Of a stretch of 64,000 nt of DNA, positions 54,679 through 63,882 are shown in pieces (the stretch's first letter is position 1; each line of letters starts with the position of its first letter). Both the position numbers and the translations under genes were made by a program. Location: the NCBI GenBank assembly GCA_002722295.1, contig PBLF01000020.1:104693-168692 (forward strand), written 5' to 3'. This stretch comes from Stappia sp. Its GTDB lineage: Bacteria > Pseudomonadota > Alphaproteobacteria > Rhizobiales > Stappiaceae. Under the pieces are notes generated by a model. The model had not been told where the DNA came from. It saw only the letters and a program-made list of their open reading frames with translations, and did no database searches.

Positions 54679-56244
54679 TCACGACGCCTTGCGCAGGAGC
54701 CTTGCGGCGGCACGCCGCCGCTTCGGCTCGGCCGCTGTCGGGGCTTCGTCGAGCGCGGGCATTGCCTCGAGCACCCGCGACGCGGGGAAGGTGACAAGCA
54801 CTTCGGTGCCCTCGCGCAGGCGGGACTTGAGATCGAACGTGCCACCATGCATCTGCACCAGCGCCTTGACGATCGGCAGGCCGAGGCCCGTTCCCGCTTC
54901 CGCGCTCTTGATGGCGATGGCCCCCTGACCGAACGCCTGCATGACGATGGGGATTTCGTCCTCGGGAATGCCGGGACCGTTGTCGCGGATGGACACATAT
55001 TGTCCGCCACCGGCGGTCCAGCCAGCCTTAATGAGCACTTCGCCGCCGGTCGGGGTGAACTTCACCGCGTTGGACAGCAGGTTCAGAAGAACCTGCCTCA
55101 CGGCGCGCTCGTCGGCCCAGATGCGCGGAAGCTCCTTCTCGATCGCTTCGCTGATCGTGATGGTCTTCTTGTTGGCCCTGATCTGCATCATGCTGTGGCA
55201 GTCGCCCAGGATCGCGGCCAGATCAACGGCTTCTTCGCTCAGTTCGTAGCGTCCTGCCTCGATGCGCGAAAGGTCGAGGATCTCATTGATGAGATTGAGA
55301 AGGTGCTCGCCCGATGAGTGGATGTCGCCGGCGTAGTCCCGGTAGGTCGGGTTCTCGAGCGGGCCCAGAAGCTCGTTCTTCATGACCTCCGAAAAGCCGA
55401 GGATCGCATTCAGCGGCGTGCGCAGTTCATGGCTCATGGTTGCCAGAAAGCGGGACTTGGCCAGATTGGCTTCCTCGGCCCGGCGCCGTGCCTCGTCCGA
55501 GATCGCCTTGGCCTGTTCCAGTTCGCTGATCAGATGATCCTTTTCCGCACGGAAGGCGAGCATGGTCAGCGTCGAGGCATGAAGCTGGTTGCCGAGCATC
55601 ACGAAGAAGCCCTGCGCGCCGATGGCCATGGCCATCATGGCGTAGTGGATCGCGGTCTGCTGGTTGAGAAACGAAACTACGATCGCGATCGTGATCGGCA
55701 GAGTTCCGGCTAGCAGCGCACGTGGCAGGCTCGAGGAAAGCATGGTCAGCATCGCGATGACGATCAGCATCGTCGCGAACTGGAAGATTTCGGAGCCATC
55801 CTGGTTCGTCGTCGTCGATTGCAGCAGGAAGAAGCCCGCCCACGTCAGGCCGTAGAGCAGGTCGCCCGCGATCATCTGCCGCCGCCAGGATGCCAGGGTC
55901 TGGCTTCCGGCGGCCTCGCGTTCGAAGCGCCTGCAGGCCATCATCAAAAGGACATGGGCGATGAGCGAGAACGCGAGCCAGCCGGCAATCACGGCCGGCT
56001 GCATCCAGAGAAGCGAGATGCCAGCAACGATCATGGAGAACAGGGGAAGGGCGATCGCCGCGCTCAGCCTGTTCTTGGTAAAGGTGAGCAGGAGGTCGTA
56101 TTCGAAGTTGGGCTGCACGCCGTCGACCGATGCGAGGCGCTCGCGCGCGCTGCGCACCGTTTTCGCGACGTCCCGGCGTCGCTGTGCCCGCTCGCTGTTG
56201 GAGGCGGTTCGGGCATCGCCGTTACGTGTCTCGTCGCTAGCCAT
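54679..56244 (-). CDS. Membrane sensor histidine kinase (PdhS/DivJ/PleC-like)
   Basis: The 521-residue protein has a basic N-terminal segment, six hydrophobic helices (about residues 58-225), a short coiled coil (about 228-265), a HisKA domain with the phosphorylated His in ATMSHELRTPLNAILGFSEVM (about 272) and an HATPase domain with NLLSNAVKFTP, DNGPGIP and GTGLGLPIVK. The HELRTPLNAILGFSE motif is shared with cell-cycle kinases PdhS, DivJ and PleC. No response regulator gene is adjacent, so it is an orphan kinase. The C-terminal 40 residues are Ala/Arg-rich. Confidence 0.87.
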   Translation of the reverse strand: MASDETRNGDARTASNSERAQRRRDVAKTVRSARERLASVDGVQPNFEYDLLLTFTKNRLSAAIALPLFSMIVAGISLLWMQPAVIAGWLAFSLIAHVLLMMACRRFEREAAGSQTLASWRRQMIAGDLLYGLTWAGFFLLQSTTTNQDGSEIFQFATMLIVIAMLTMLSSSLPRALLAGTLPITIAIVVSFLNQQTAIHYAMMAMAIGAQGFFVMLGNQLHASTLTMLAFRAEKDHLISELEQAKAISDEARRRAEEANLAKSRFLATMSHELRTPLNAILGFSEVMKNELLGPLENPTYRDYAGDIHSSGEHLLNLINEILDLSRIEAGRYELSEEAVDLAAILGDCHSMMQIRANKKTITISEAIEKELPRIWADERAVRQVLLNLLSNAVKFTPTGGEVLIKAGWTAGGGQYVSIRDNGPGIPEDEIPIVMQAFGQGAIAIKSAEAGTGLGLPIVKALVQMHGGTFDLKSRLREGTEVLVTFPASRVLEAMPALDEAPTAAEPKRRRAAARLLRKAS

Positions 56245-56347
56245 ATGATTCCCGGACGAACCCTTGCCAGGTCTTTGACCCGATCACTTGAACTCGCCCC
56301 ATCATGGTCACCAACTCTTAATAAGCGGCTCAAGGACATGGTTAACA

Positions 56348-57061
56348 ATGCGTAGCGAGGTCGAGCGCGGCGACGAAAGGGACGGGCGCATGAAGGATGC
56401 CGAGGACGAAAGCCGGGGCGTCGTGGTGCGGGGAGACCCGGCGCTGGTCGACCTGGGAAAAAGGATCTCGGACTGCAGGCAATGTGTCCTGCAGCCGGAG
56501 AGACAGCCGCTGCCTCATGAGCCACGCCCGGTCTGCGTCCTGTCCTCTCATGCGCGCATTGCAATTTGCGGGCAGGCGCCGGGTACCCGGGTTCATGCCT
56601 CCGGGCGGCCCTTCACCGATCCCAGTGGCGACCGCTTGCGGGACTGGCTGGGGATCGGGCCGGAGGTTTTCTACGATCCGTGCCGGGTTGCCATCGTGCC
56701 GATGGGCTTCTGTTTTCCTGGTCTGGATGCCAAGGGAGGCGATCGCCCGCCGAGGTCGGAGTGTCGAAAGCTCTGGCATGACCGGGTGTTCGAGGCCATG
56801 CCGAATGTCGGGCTGCGCATCGTGATCGGATCGTATGCCCAAGCCTATCATCTCGGCGAGCATCGCCGGAGCACACTGAGCGCCACCGTGGCCGACTGGC
56901 GCGAAGTGCTGGCCGCGACACGCAAGGAAGGCCGGCCTGCCATCGCGCTGCCTCATCCCTCATGGCGCAACAATGCCTGGCTCAGAAGAAATCCTTGGTT
57001 CGAGCAGGAGTGCCTGCCGGTGCTGCGTGAAGAGGTTGCCGCACTTCTTGGAGAGGCGTGA
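56348..57061 (+). CDS. Uracil-DNA glycosylase family protein
   Basis: The 237-residue protein has four Cys, including CRQCVLQPER near the N-terminus, ICGQAPGTRVHASGRPFTDPSGDRLRDWLG (family 4/5-like motif 1; key part GQAPGTR) and the C-terminal LPHPSWRNNAW (His-Pro-Ser motif 2). This is the UDG-fold family often annotated as uracil-DNA glycosylase family protein. The Asp of motif 1 in active enzymes is not obvious, so substrate and activity are uncertain. Starts at 56348 or 56390 are both possible. Confidence 0.8.
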   Translation: MRSEVERGDERDGRMKDAEDESRGVVVRGDPALVDLGKRISDCRQCVLQPERQPLPHEPRPVCVLSSHARIAICGQAPGTRVHASGRPFTDPSGDRLRDWLGIGPEVFYDPCRVAIVPMGFCFPGLDAKGGDRPPRSECRKLWHDRVFEAMPNVGLRIVIGSYAQAYHLGEHRRSTLSATVADWREVLAATRKEGRPAIALPHPSWRNNAWLRRNPWFEQECLPVLREEVAALLGEA

Positions 57062-57071
57062 GCCAAACACG

Positions 57072-57107
57072 CGCCGCCCCCTCTCACGGAGAGGAGGCGG
57101 CGGCGGG
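57072..57107. terminator. Imperfect GC-rich hairpin between convergent genes
   Basis: CGCCGCCCCCTCTC and GAGAGGAGGCGGCG face each other around a short loop with one or two mismatches. It sits between the glycosylase-family gene and the convergent sulfurtransferase gene. There is no T tract. Confidence 0.4.
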
Positions 57108-57160
57108 TCTGCGGGCGTGTGGTCGCTCGTAGCCTTGGGAGCGTTGTCGAGTCTCGGGCG

Positions 57161-58132
57161 TCAGCCCGCGAGGTCGTTCAGGAACGCCTTGATGTCGTCC
57201 ATCATGGTTCGCTCGGATGCCATGGGCAGGCTCTCGTCCTGAGACCAGCCGACCATGCTGTCGTCGTAGAGCGACACGTTCTCGTAGCCGAGAAGCTCAT
57301 GCAGGACGAACCAGTTGGTTGCCGCCCAGTGGCCGGTGTTGCAGTAGGAGACCATCTCCACGCTCTTGTCCGCGAGGTTCTCTGGGACGAGGCTTGCGAT
57401 GGTCGCCGTGTCCTTCAGTCGCCCGGCCTTGTCGTCGTAGAACGTTGCCTGGTCGAGGTTGACCGCGCCGGGAATGCGTCCGAAGCGGGTCGCCTTGGAA
57501 TGCTTGCCCTTTCCTGAGAACTGGGCGGCCGGACGTCCGTCAATCAGGACGGTCGAGGAGTTCATGCGACGCGCAACGTCCGAGGTCGCCGAGAGGTAAG
57601 AGGCGCGCGGTTCGGCGATGAACATGTCTCCGATAGGCGCAACGGGGCCGGTTTCCAGATCTCGCTTCTCTTCCGTCCAGCGGCGGTGACCGCCATCGAG
57701 GATCGCGACGTCGTCGTGGCCCAGATACTTCAGCGTCCAGTAAATGCGCGCGGCGGCGCCAAACTCGCTGCTGTTGCCGCCGGCGGGGACGATCACGACG
57801 GTCTTGCCGTCCGCGACACCCAGTTCGGAGAGGGCCGCTTCGAGCTTTTCCACGGACGGAAGCACGCCGACAACGCTCTCGCGGTCGGTACGCCAGTATC
57901 CGGGATATTCGCTCCAGAGCGCCCCCGGGATATGCCCGGCAAGATAGTCCTTCTTGCCGGAACCCGCGAACGGAGATCGAATGTCGAGAACGACCATATC
58001 CGGTTCGCCGATGTGCTCCGCGAGCCAGTCGGTGGAAACGAGCGGCGTAATGTTGGAGGCCGCCGCGACTGGCGTGACGGCGAGCGAAACGGCGAGGGCG
58101 ACAAGGCCCGCGACCTTGCGAAGGGCGTACAT
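57161..58132 (-). CDS. Exported rhodanese-type sulfurtransferase (SseA-like)
   Basis: The 323-residue protein has a signal peptide (about residues 1-23) and two rhodanese domains. The first (about 30-150) has lost its Cys; the second (about 165-305) keeps it in SYCNTGHWAATNW (about residue 261). The usual SseA loop is C-G/S-x-G-V-T, so the loop NTGHWA is different and probably changes the sulfur acceptor. ATG 58132 follows GGGAG and gives the best signal peptide. It is divergent from an Lrp-family regulator. Confidence 0.86.
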   Translation of the reverse strand: MYALRKVAGLVALAVSLAVTPVAAASNITPLVSTDWLAEHIGEPDMVVLDIRSPFAGSGKKDYLAGHIPGALWSEYPGYWRTDRESVVGVLPSVEKLEAALSELGVADGKTVVIVPAGGNSSEFGAAARIYWTLKYLGHDDVAILDGGHRRWTEEKRDLETGPVAPIGDMFIAEPRASYLSATSDVARRMNSSTVLIDGRPAAQFSGKGKHSKATRFGRIPGAVNLDQATFYDDKAGRLKDTATIASLVPENLADKSVEMVSYCNTGHWAATNWFVLHELLGYENVSLYDDSMVGWSQDESLPMASERTMMDDIKAFLNDLAG

Positions 58133-58215
58133 GGGAAAACTCCCTGAAATGCTGATTTTCAAGGAGTGAGTTGACATCGGATTGAAAAAGCGGCAAGCGA
58201 AATCAGGCTAGATAT

Positions 58216-58240
58216 TGGAAGAAAAATCCAAATTTCTCCA
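58216..58240. promoter_or_regulatory. Palindrome between sulfurtransferase and Lrp genes, candidate operator
   Basis: TGGAAGAAA and TTTCTCCA form an inverted repeat in an AT-rich stretch about 90 bases upstream of the Lrp start codon and 84 bases upstream of the sulfurtransferase start. The form fits Lrp/AsnC sites. Confidence 0.5.
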
Positions 58241-58331
58241 CTATGAAGGGCCTTGAAGAAAATCGGCTTCGTTGGATCGGATTTCATTGGAAAATGAATC
58301 CTGTCACTGCAGCCCAACGCAGGACTCGATC

Positions 58332-58826
58332 ATGATCGATCGCATAGACCGACGCATTCTCTCGATCCTCCAGGAGGATTGCACCATTCCCGTTGCCGAG
58401 GTCGGGCGGCGCGTCGGGCTGTCGACCACGCCCTGTTGGCGCCGCATCCAGAAGCTTGAAGAGGATGGTGTCATCAAGCGCCGGGTCGCCATCCTCGATC
58501 CGCGCAAGGTCAACGTGAAGGTGACGGCCTTCGTGGCGATCACCACCTCGCGGCACAATGACGACTGGCTGCGCAAGTTTGCCGATGTGATCTCGGAGTT
58601 CCCGGAAGTCATCGAGTTCTATCGCATGGCGGGACAGGTCGACTATCTGCTGCGCGTCGCGGTGCCGGATATCGAGGCCTACGACGCTTTCTACAAAAGG
58701 CTGATCGCCAAGATCGATATTTCGGATGTGTCGACTTCCTTCGCGATGGAGCAGATCAAGTCGACCAGCGAACTGCCGCTGGCCTATATCCCGACCGAGA
58801 AGCCGCGAACGGAGCGTGAGAGCTGA
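58332..58826 (+). CDS. Lrp/AsnC-family transcriptional regulator
   Basis: The 164-residue protein has the HTH (about residues 2-55, IPVAEVGRRVGLSTTPCWRRIQKLEEDG, shown in part) and a RAM effector domain (about 65-145, FRRMAGQVDYLLRV-like). I chose ATG 58332 because it gives the normal family start. It is divergent from the sulfurtransferase across 199 bases and may control it; regulation of sulfur-amino-acid use is a reasonable guess, not shown. Confidence 0.88.
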   Translation: MIDRIDRRILSILQEDCTIPVAEVGRRVGLSTTPCWRRIQKLEEDGVIKRRVAILDPRKVNVKVTAFVAITTSRHNDDWLRKFADVISEFPEVIEFYRMAGQVDYLLRVAVPDIEAYDAFYKRLIAKIDISDVSTSFAMEQIKSTSELPLAYIPTEKPRTERES

Positions 58827-58956
58827 GACGTCTGCCTTGCTTCACATTCGAAATTCTTAATATGTAGTGGTGTCGGCTCCTTGCAGCCGGTATCATTTCC
58901 GGAAGTGGCGAATGCGCCGTGTTTCGGCATCGGAAGCGAAATCGGGAGGGCTGATC

Positions 58957-59475
58957 ATGCGGAAGGAAGCAGGGCGATGGATGCGTCAGGTGGCTTTCTC
59001 CGGGGTGCTTTGCGCGCTTGCACCGGCGGCCTTCGCGCAATCGGCTCCCGAACTGCCTGAGGGGGTCGTGTCGCATACGGTCGAGCGGCCCTACGACGAC
59101 GTTCGCTTCGACATGGAAAACGCGATCATCAATCGCGGGCTGGTCATTGATCACGTCTCGCATATTGGCGAAATGCTCGCTCGAACCGGAGCGGATGTCG
59201 GATCGGACAAGGTCGTGTTCGCCAATGCGGATGCGATGATGTTCTGTTCCGCCCGGCTGTCGCGCGCGGCCATGGAAGCGTCGGCGGGCAATATCGCCTT
59301 CTGCCCCTATGTGGTCTTTGCCTTTGAGACACCGGACGCACCGGGTCGGGTGACTGTCGGCTTTCGGAAGCTGGAAGAGACCGGGTCCGATGCCTCGCGC
59401 AAGGCGCTTGCGGATGTAAACGCGCTGCTTTCGGAGATCGTCGCGGAAGCGGCGGGGGAGGAGCGCGAAATGTGA
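58957..59475 (+). CDS. DUF302 domain protein, exported
   Basis: The 172-residue protein has a signal peptide (about residues 1-28, ending AFAQ) and a DUF302 domain (about 40-150), with RPYDDVRFDMENAIINRGL at its start and a Cys in MMFCSARL. DUF302 proteins are small, beta-rich and of unknown function. ATG 58957 follows GGGAGG, which settles the start. The gene is followed by a strong hairpin. It stands between Lrp and the oxidoreductase gene without a clear partner. Confidence 0.8.
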   Translation: MRKEAGRWMRQVAFSGVLCALAPAAFAQSAPELPEGVVSHTVERPYDDVRFDMENAIINRGLVIDHVSHIGEMLARTGADVGSDKVVFANADAMMFCSARLSRAAMEASAGNIAFCPYVVFAFETPDAPGRVTVGFRKLEETGSDASRKALADVNALLSEIVAEAAGEEREM

Positions 59476-59504
59476 AACGCCCGGCACTCGTGTCCCGGGC
59501 GTTT
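59475..59504. terminator. Bidirectional rho-independent terminator
   Basis: AAACGCCCGG (59475-59484) pairs with CCGGGCGTTT (59495-59504). The A/T ends can serve both strands. It lies between the DUF302 gene and the convergent oxidoreductase gene. Confidence 0.75.
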
Positions 59505-59539
59505 CGTGCGTCCTGAAGATACCCTGCCGTCCAAAGCGG

Positions 59540-60421
59540 CTATTTGGCGCTGGCGTTTTCCAGCCGGGCGATCAGGCTCGATGTATCCCAGCGGTTGCCG
59601 CCCATGGCCTGGACCTCGGCATAGAACTGGTCCACCAGGGCGGTCACGGGAAGCCGGGCCCCGGTCTCGTTCGCGGTCTTCAGGCAGATGCCCAGATCCT
59701 TGCGCATCCAGTCGACGGCAAAGCCGTAGTCGAACTTGCCGTCACGCATGGTTTCCCAGCGGTTTTCCATCTGCCAGGACTGCGCGGCTCCCTTGGAGAT
59801 GACGCCGATCACCTTCTCGACGTCGAGATCGGCGCTTTTCGCGAAGTGGATCGCCTCGGAGAGGCCCTGAACGAGACCGGCGATGCAGATCTGGTTGACC
59901 ATCTTGGCGAGCTGTCCGGCGCCCGAGGGTCCCATCAGTCCAACCATCTTCGCAAAGCAGTCGATCACGGGTTTGGCAGTGTCGAAGGTCGAGTTGTCGC
60001 CGCCGACCATGACCGTCAGGGCGCCATTCTCGGCACCGGCCTGACCGCCGGAAACCGGGGCGTCGAGGAAGGCGAAGCCCTTTTCCGCCGCCGCGGCCGA
60101 AAGTTCGCGTGCGACCTCGGCCGAAGCGGTCGTGTTGTCGATGAAGATCGCGCCGGGCTTGATCGTCGAGAAGGCACCGTCAGGACCGGTTGTCACGGCG
60201 CGCAAGTCCTCGTCATTGCCGACGCAGCAGAAGACGAAGTCGCAGTCGCGGGCGGCTTCCGCCGGCGTCTTCGCGTGGCTTCCGCCGAATTCCGAGACCC
60301 ACTTCTCGGCCTTTTTGGCCGTGCGGTTGTAGACCGTCACGTCATGTCCGCCGCGGGTCTTCAGGTGACCGGCCATCGGATACCCCATGACCCCAAGACC
60401 GATGAATGCAACCTTCGCCAT
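59540..60421 (-). CDS. Beta-hydroxyacid dehydrogenase, 3-hydroxyisobutyrate dehydrogenase family
   Basis: The 293-residue NAD(P) enzyme has the glycine-rich start FIGLGVMGYPMAGHLK (residues 6-21), DAPVSGGQAGAENG (about residue 122) and a catalytic Lys in GQLAKMVNQ (about residue 173), the family signature. Candidate substrates are 3-hydroxyisobutyrate (valine breakdown, which would fit the Bkd operon far to the left) or tartronate semialdehyde (GlxR). The sequence alone does not decide. It is a single gene, convergent with DUF302. Confidence 0.87.
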   Translation of the reverse strand: MAKVAFIGLGVMGYPMAGHLKTRGGHDVTVYNRTAKKAEKWVSEFGGSHAKTPAEAARDCDFVFCCVGNDEDLRAVTTGPDGAFSTIKPGAIFIDNTTASAEVARELSAAAAEKGFAFLDAPVSGGQAGAENGALTVMVGGDNSTFDTAKPVIDCFAKMVGLMGPSGAGQLAKMVNQICIAGLVQGLSEAIHFAKSADLDVEKVIGVISKGAAQSWQMENRWETMRDGKFDYGFAVDWMRKDLGICLKTANETGARLPVTALVDQFYAEVQAMGGNRWDTSSLIARLENASAK

Positions 60422-60790
60422 CGCGCTTCATTCCCTATCTGGTGAGCTTTTGTGCTGTTTCGGGAGGCGGGCGAAGGCCGTGGCCCCGCCCGTCATCCGC
60501 TCACCATCCTGTTTAGCGCATCGGCCCTCTGATGTCAGGTCACCCGACGCCTTGCCGTATCCGTTCCGCGGACCGGCGCAAGGGGCTTCGCATCAAGCGG
60601 GGTCGGGCGGGGTGCCCGCGTTCCCCCGTGCGGCGCTCCTGCTTCACGGAGGGTTGCGATCATCATGGTATCTGCAAGAATGGTAATCATCCGTCCTGCC
60701 TCCTGCATGTTTGAAACTGGCTGAAACATGCCGCTCCACATTCATTCAGGCGAGTCAGGAAGATCTTTCATATGTTAGATGAGATTACAT
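60422..60790. other. Intergenic region between oxidoreductase and LysR genes
   Basis: This 369-base stretch separates two divergent genes. It has no convincing reading frame, terminator or RNA fold that I can see. The only repeat of note is CATATG at 60769-60774 and again at 60788-60793, the second overlapping the LysR start codon, in a short AT-rich piece that probably holds the LysR promoter. Confidence 0.5.
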
Positions 60791-61726
60791 ATGGACTGGA
60801 CGCACCTGCCGCCGCTGTCGGCACTCCGTGCTTTTGCGACCGTCGCGGAGGAGGGGACGCTTTCGGCGGCCGGCCGCCGTTTGAACGTCAGTCATGCCGC
60901 CATCAGCCAGCAGGTGCGCTCGCTGGAGGACTGGTTCGGGTGCAGGCTGGTGCGCCGGGAAGGGCGCGGTGTTTGCCTGACCGATGAAGGCAGGCAACTC
61001 GCCGGGCATCTCGACACGGCCTTTCGCGGTATCCGCAAAGCGGTTGATGAGCTTTCGCAGGCCGGGCAGGCGCGTCCGCTTCAGGTCACGATGACGCCAT
61101 CCTTCGCCGTGCATTGGCTGATGCCGCGCCTGTCGGAGTTTCGCCATCTGCACCCGGGGATCGAACTGAGCATGAATCCGACGGGCGAGATCGTGGATCT
61201 CCAGCCGGGGGGGATCGATCTGGCGCTTCGCTACGGCTCCGGCGAATGGCCCGGGCTGGAGTCCGAGGCACTCATGCACACACCGACCGTCGTGGTCGCG
61301 GCCCGGGGTCTCGTTGGAGACCGCGTTTTCGATGACCCGTCCAGCCTCGCGGACTTTCCCTGGATGCAGGAATACGGCACGGACGAGATCTCGGCATGGT
61401 TCGAGAGCCAGGGAGTCCGTACGCCGCCCCAGATCGATATCACCCACATGCCAGGCTACATGCTGCTGGAGGGGCTCCGGAACGGGGATGGCATCTCGAT
61501 TGCCTCGAAGGCCTTCATCCAGCCACTCATCTCCTCGGGAGCGCTTCGCGTCCTCTTCGAGAAGAAGGATCCGGGCTACGGCTTTCACATGGTGACGTTG
61601 CCCGGAGTTAAGCGGGCCCCGCTGAAGGTCTTCATGTCCTGGCTGCGGGCGCAGGCGTCTCGCGACGGGGCGTCTCGCGACGGATTGCGGGCGGCGGGTG
61701 ATGCCGCCGCGCACTCCGGAGGGTGA
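60791..61726 (+). CDS. LysR-family regulator (GcvA type)
   Basis: The 311-residue protein has an N-terminal HTH (about residues 5-65, LSALRAFATVAEEGTLSAAGRRLNVSHAAISQQVRSLED, shown in part) and a GcvA-type effector domain (LRYGSGEWPGLESE). It starts at ATG 60791. Near its C-terminus a 14-base unit is repeated in tandem and encodes ASRDG twice. It is convergent with a PLP Cys/Met-metabolism enzyme (stop codons three bases apart). Confidence 0.88.
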   Translation: MDWTHLPPLSALRAFATVAEEGTLSAAGRRLNVSHAAISQQVRSLEDWFGCRLVRREGRGVCLTDEGRQLAGHLDTAFRGIRKAVDELSQAGQARPLQVTMTPSFAVHWLMPRLSEFRHLHPGIELSMNPTGEIVDLQPGGIDLALRYGSGEWPGLESEALMHTPTVVVAARGLVGDRVFDDPSSLADFPWMQEYGTDEISAWFESQGVRTPPQIDITHMPGYMLLEGLRNGDGISIASKAFIQPLISSGALRVLFEKKDPGYGFHMVTLPGVKRAPLKVFMSWLRAQASRDGASRDGLRAAGDAAAHSGG

Positions 61727-61729
61727 GGT

Positions 61730-62902
61730 TCATTCGCCAGCGGCGAGGGGCGACAGTGCATGCATCAGGTCGGCGATCAGGTCGTCGGCGCTTTCGATGC
61801 CGACCGACAGGCGTATCAAGCCCTCGGGAATGCCGCTTGCATCGCCCTCGATCGTGCGCCGGTGCTCGACCAGACTTTCGACGCCACCGAGCGAGGTGGC
61901 CCGTTTGATCAGCTTGAGCCGTCCCACGACACCAAGTGCGTCCTGTGCGCTGCCCTTGGTGATGAAGGACATGAGGTAGCCGTATCCGTCATGCATCTGC
62001 CGGGTCGCCAGAGAATGCCCCGGATGGGTCGGCAGCCCGGGATACAGGACGGTCTCGACCATTGGGTGGGCCTGAAGCGCTTCGGCAATCGCCTGGGCAT
62101 TCGAGCACATGCGTTCGATGCGGAGCGAGAGGGTCCGCAGGCCGCGCAGCAGAAGATAGGCTTCGAAGGCCGGCAGCACCGCTCCGGCGTCGTGGCGTTC
62201 CTCGCGGATGAACTTCCAGGCATCGCTGTCCGCGTCGCGGCAGGAGATGACTCCGGCCAGAACATCCGAATGACCGTTCAGGGCCTTGGTCGCGGAATGG
62301 AGAACGAGATCGGCACCAAGCTCCAGCGGGCGCATGAGAATCGGTGTTGCGGCGGTCGCGTCCACGGCGGTCACGGCCCCCGCATTGCCGGCGACCTTGG
62401 CAATCGAGGCGATGTCCGCCATGCCGAGATAGGGATTTGACGGCACCTCGATCAGCACCAGCGCAGGGCCGCTTTCGCTGATCGTTTCGCAGAAACGTTC
62501 CGTGTCGGTCGCGTCAGCCTCGATCAGGGCGATGCCTGCGTGCTGGCAGTGCTTGCGCAGCCACAAGGTGGTTCCCCAATAGATGCCCGACTGCACGAGG
62601 ATTGTTTGCTCGGGGCGGACCATGCGCACCGTCGCGGCAATGGCTGCCATGCCGGAGGCAAAGAGACGTGCCTCCGCGCCGCCCTCCAGATCCGCGATCA
62701 ATGCCTCCGTCTGGCGGGTCAGGTCATTGTCGTCGCGTGAGTAGAGGTGCGAGGGGCTCGTGAGCCGATAGCTTTCGTCGCGTGCGAAGGTCGTTGCCGT
62801 CTGTATCGGCGGGACCACGGCTCCGGTCTGCGGATCGATGCCACCGCCACCGTGGGCAAGGCGGGAGGCGGGCGAAATCTTCGCGTTGCGAGGGGCTTGC
62901 AT
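61730..62902 (-). CDS. Cys/Met metabolism PLP enzyme (cystathionine gamma-synthase/beta-lyase like)
   Basis: The 390-residue PLP enzyme has TATTFARDESYRLTSPSHLYSRDDNDLTRQTE at its start (first part typical), the PLP lysine in HSATKALNGHSDVLAG (about residue 200) and GGVESLVEHRRTIEGD near the C-terminus, matching the gamma-family fold. The reaction could be cystathionine beta-lyase, gamma-synthase or another trans-sulfuration step; the sequence does not decide. ATG 62902 gives a family-like start. It lies 140 bases downstream of an amino-acid ABC permease pair in the same direction, which may be a cystine or methionine importer. Confidence 0.86.
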   Translation of the reverse strand: MQAPRNAKISPASRLAHGGGGIDPQTGAVVPPIQTATTFARDESYRLTSPSHLYSRDDNDLTRQTEALIADLEGGAEARLFASGMAAIAATVRMVRPEQTILVQSGIYWGTTLWLRKHCQHAGIALIEADATDTERFCETISESGPALVLIEVPSNPYLGMADIASIAKVAGNAGAVTAVDATAATPILMRPLELGADLVLHSATKALNGHSDVLAGVISCRDADSDAWKFIREERHDAGAVLPAFEAYLLLRGLRTLSLRIERMCSNAQAIAEALQAHPMVETVLYPGLPTHPGHSLATRQMHDGYGYLMSFITKGSAQDALGVVGRLKLIKRATSLGGVESLVEHRRTIEGDASGIPEGLIRLSVGIESADDLIADLMHALSPLAAGE

Positions 62903-63042
62903 TTTATCGGTCCGGTGAAGACCGCACGGCGTGCGGCAGGTTGGCCCCGCAGGCACGCGCGTCGGTCAAGGTGGGTTTCACTGCCCAGATAAAGCATGTT
63001 TGACCGACGCGCGAAACAGGCCGGTGCTGTCGGGGGCCTTCA

Positions 63043-63882
63043 TCAGCGACGCACAAGGTGCCTGGTCAGGCGCTTTTCCAACTGGTCCCAGATCCGGCGC
63101 AGGGTCTCCACGATCAACAGGTAGAGGACGGCTGCCCAGATATAGGCCTGGAAGTCGTAGGTGCGCGAGAAGGACCGCCCCGTCACGCCCATGATGTCGT
63201 AGATCGTGATGATCGAGGCAATGGCGGAGCCCTTGATCATCAGGATCAGCTCGTTGCCGTAGGGCCTCAGCGCCACGATCATGGCCTGGGGCAGGATGAT
63301 CTTGCGCAGGGTGACAAGGCGTCCGAGCCCCAGCGCCTTTGCCGCCTCCCACTGACCGCGGTCTATGTTGCGGATGGCGCCGCGCAGGATTTCCGCCTGA
63401 TAAGCGGAGGTGTTCAGGGAAAAGGCGAAGATCGCGCAGTACCAGGCATCGCGAAAGAACCACCACAGTCCGGCATCCTTCAGGAGCGGCTGGAAGCTGC
63501 CGGAACCGTAGTAGATCAGGAAGGTCTGGGCGATGAGTGGTGTGCCGCGAAAGAAATAGACGTAGGCGAAGGCCGGCACGGCGAGAAGAGCGTTGCGCGA
63601 GGCCCGGGCCAGGGCTACGGGAATCGAGATCACCGCTCCGATCACCATGGAGGCGCCGACAAGTGTCAGTGTCGTAAGGACACCGTCCTCATAGCGCTGC
63701 CAGTAGTTGGCCAGAAAGTCTCCGCCGATACGGCCGCCCAGATAGGTCAGCAGCCAGATGCCGGCGACGATCCAGAGCGCCATCAGAACATTGCCGGTGA
63801 TCCGCGTGGCCGACCAGCGCCGCGCGGGTGCCGGAGGTGGCGGGGCAGGGGGCAGAGACGCCTTCTGGACATAGGCGGTCAT
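63043..63882 (-). CDS. Polar amino-acid ABC transporter permease (HisM/ArtM type)
   Basis: The 279-residue membrane protein has a Pro/Ala-rich N-terminus (about residues 7-22), an early hydrophobic helix and then the HisMQ core with YVYFFRGTPLIAQTFLIYYG (about residue 115) and the ATPase contact loop EAAKALGLGRLVTLRKIILPQAM (about residue 185). It starts at ATG 63882 after GGAGGT, overlapping the stop of the upstream permease (ATGA). The two permeases form the heteromeric channel of a polar amino-acid importer. Confidence 0.9.
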   Translation of the reverse strand: MTAYVQKASLPPAPPPPAPARRWSATRITGNVLMALWIVAGIWLLTYLGGRIGGDFLANYWQRYEDGVLTTLTLVGASMVIGAVISIPVALARASRNALLAVPAFAYVYFFRGTPLIAQTFLIYYGSGSFQPLLKDAGLWWFFRDAWYCAIFAFSLNTSAYQAEILRGAIRNIDRGQWEAAKALGLGRLVTLRKIILPQAMIVALRPYGNELILMIKGSAIASIITIYDIMGVTGRSFSRTYDFQAYIWAAVLYLLIVETLRRIWDQLEKRLTRHLVRR

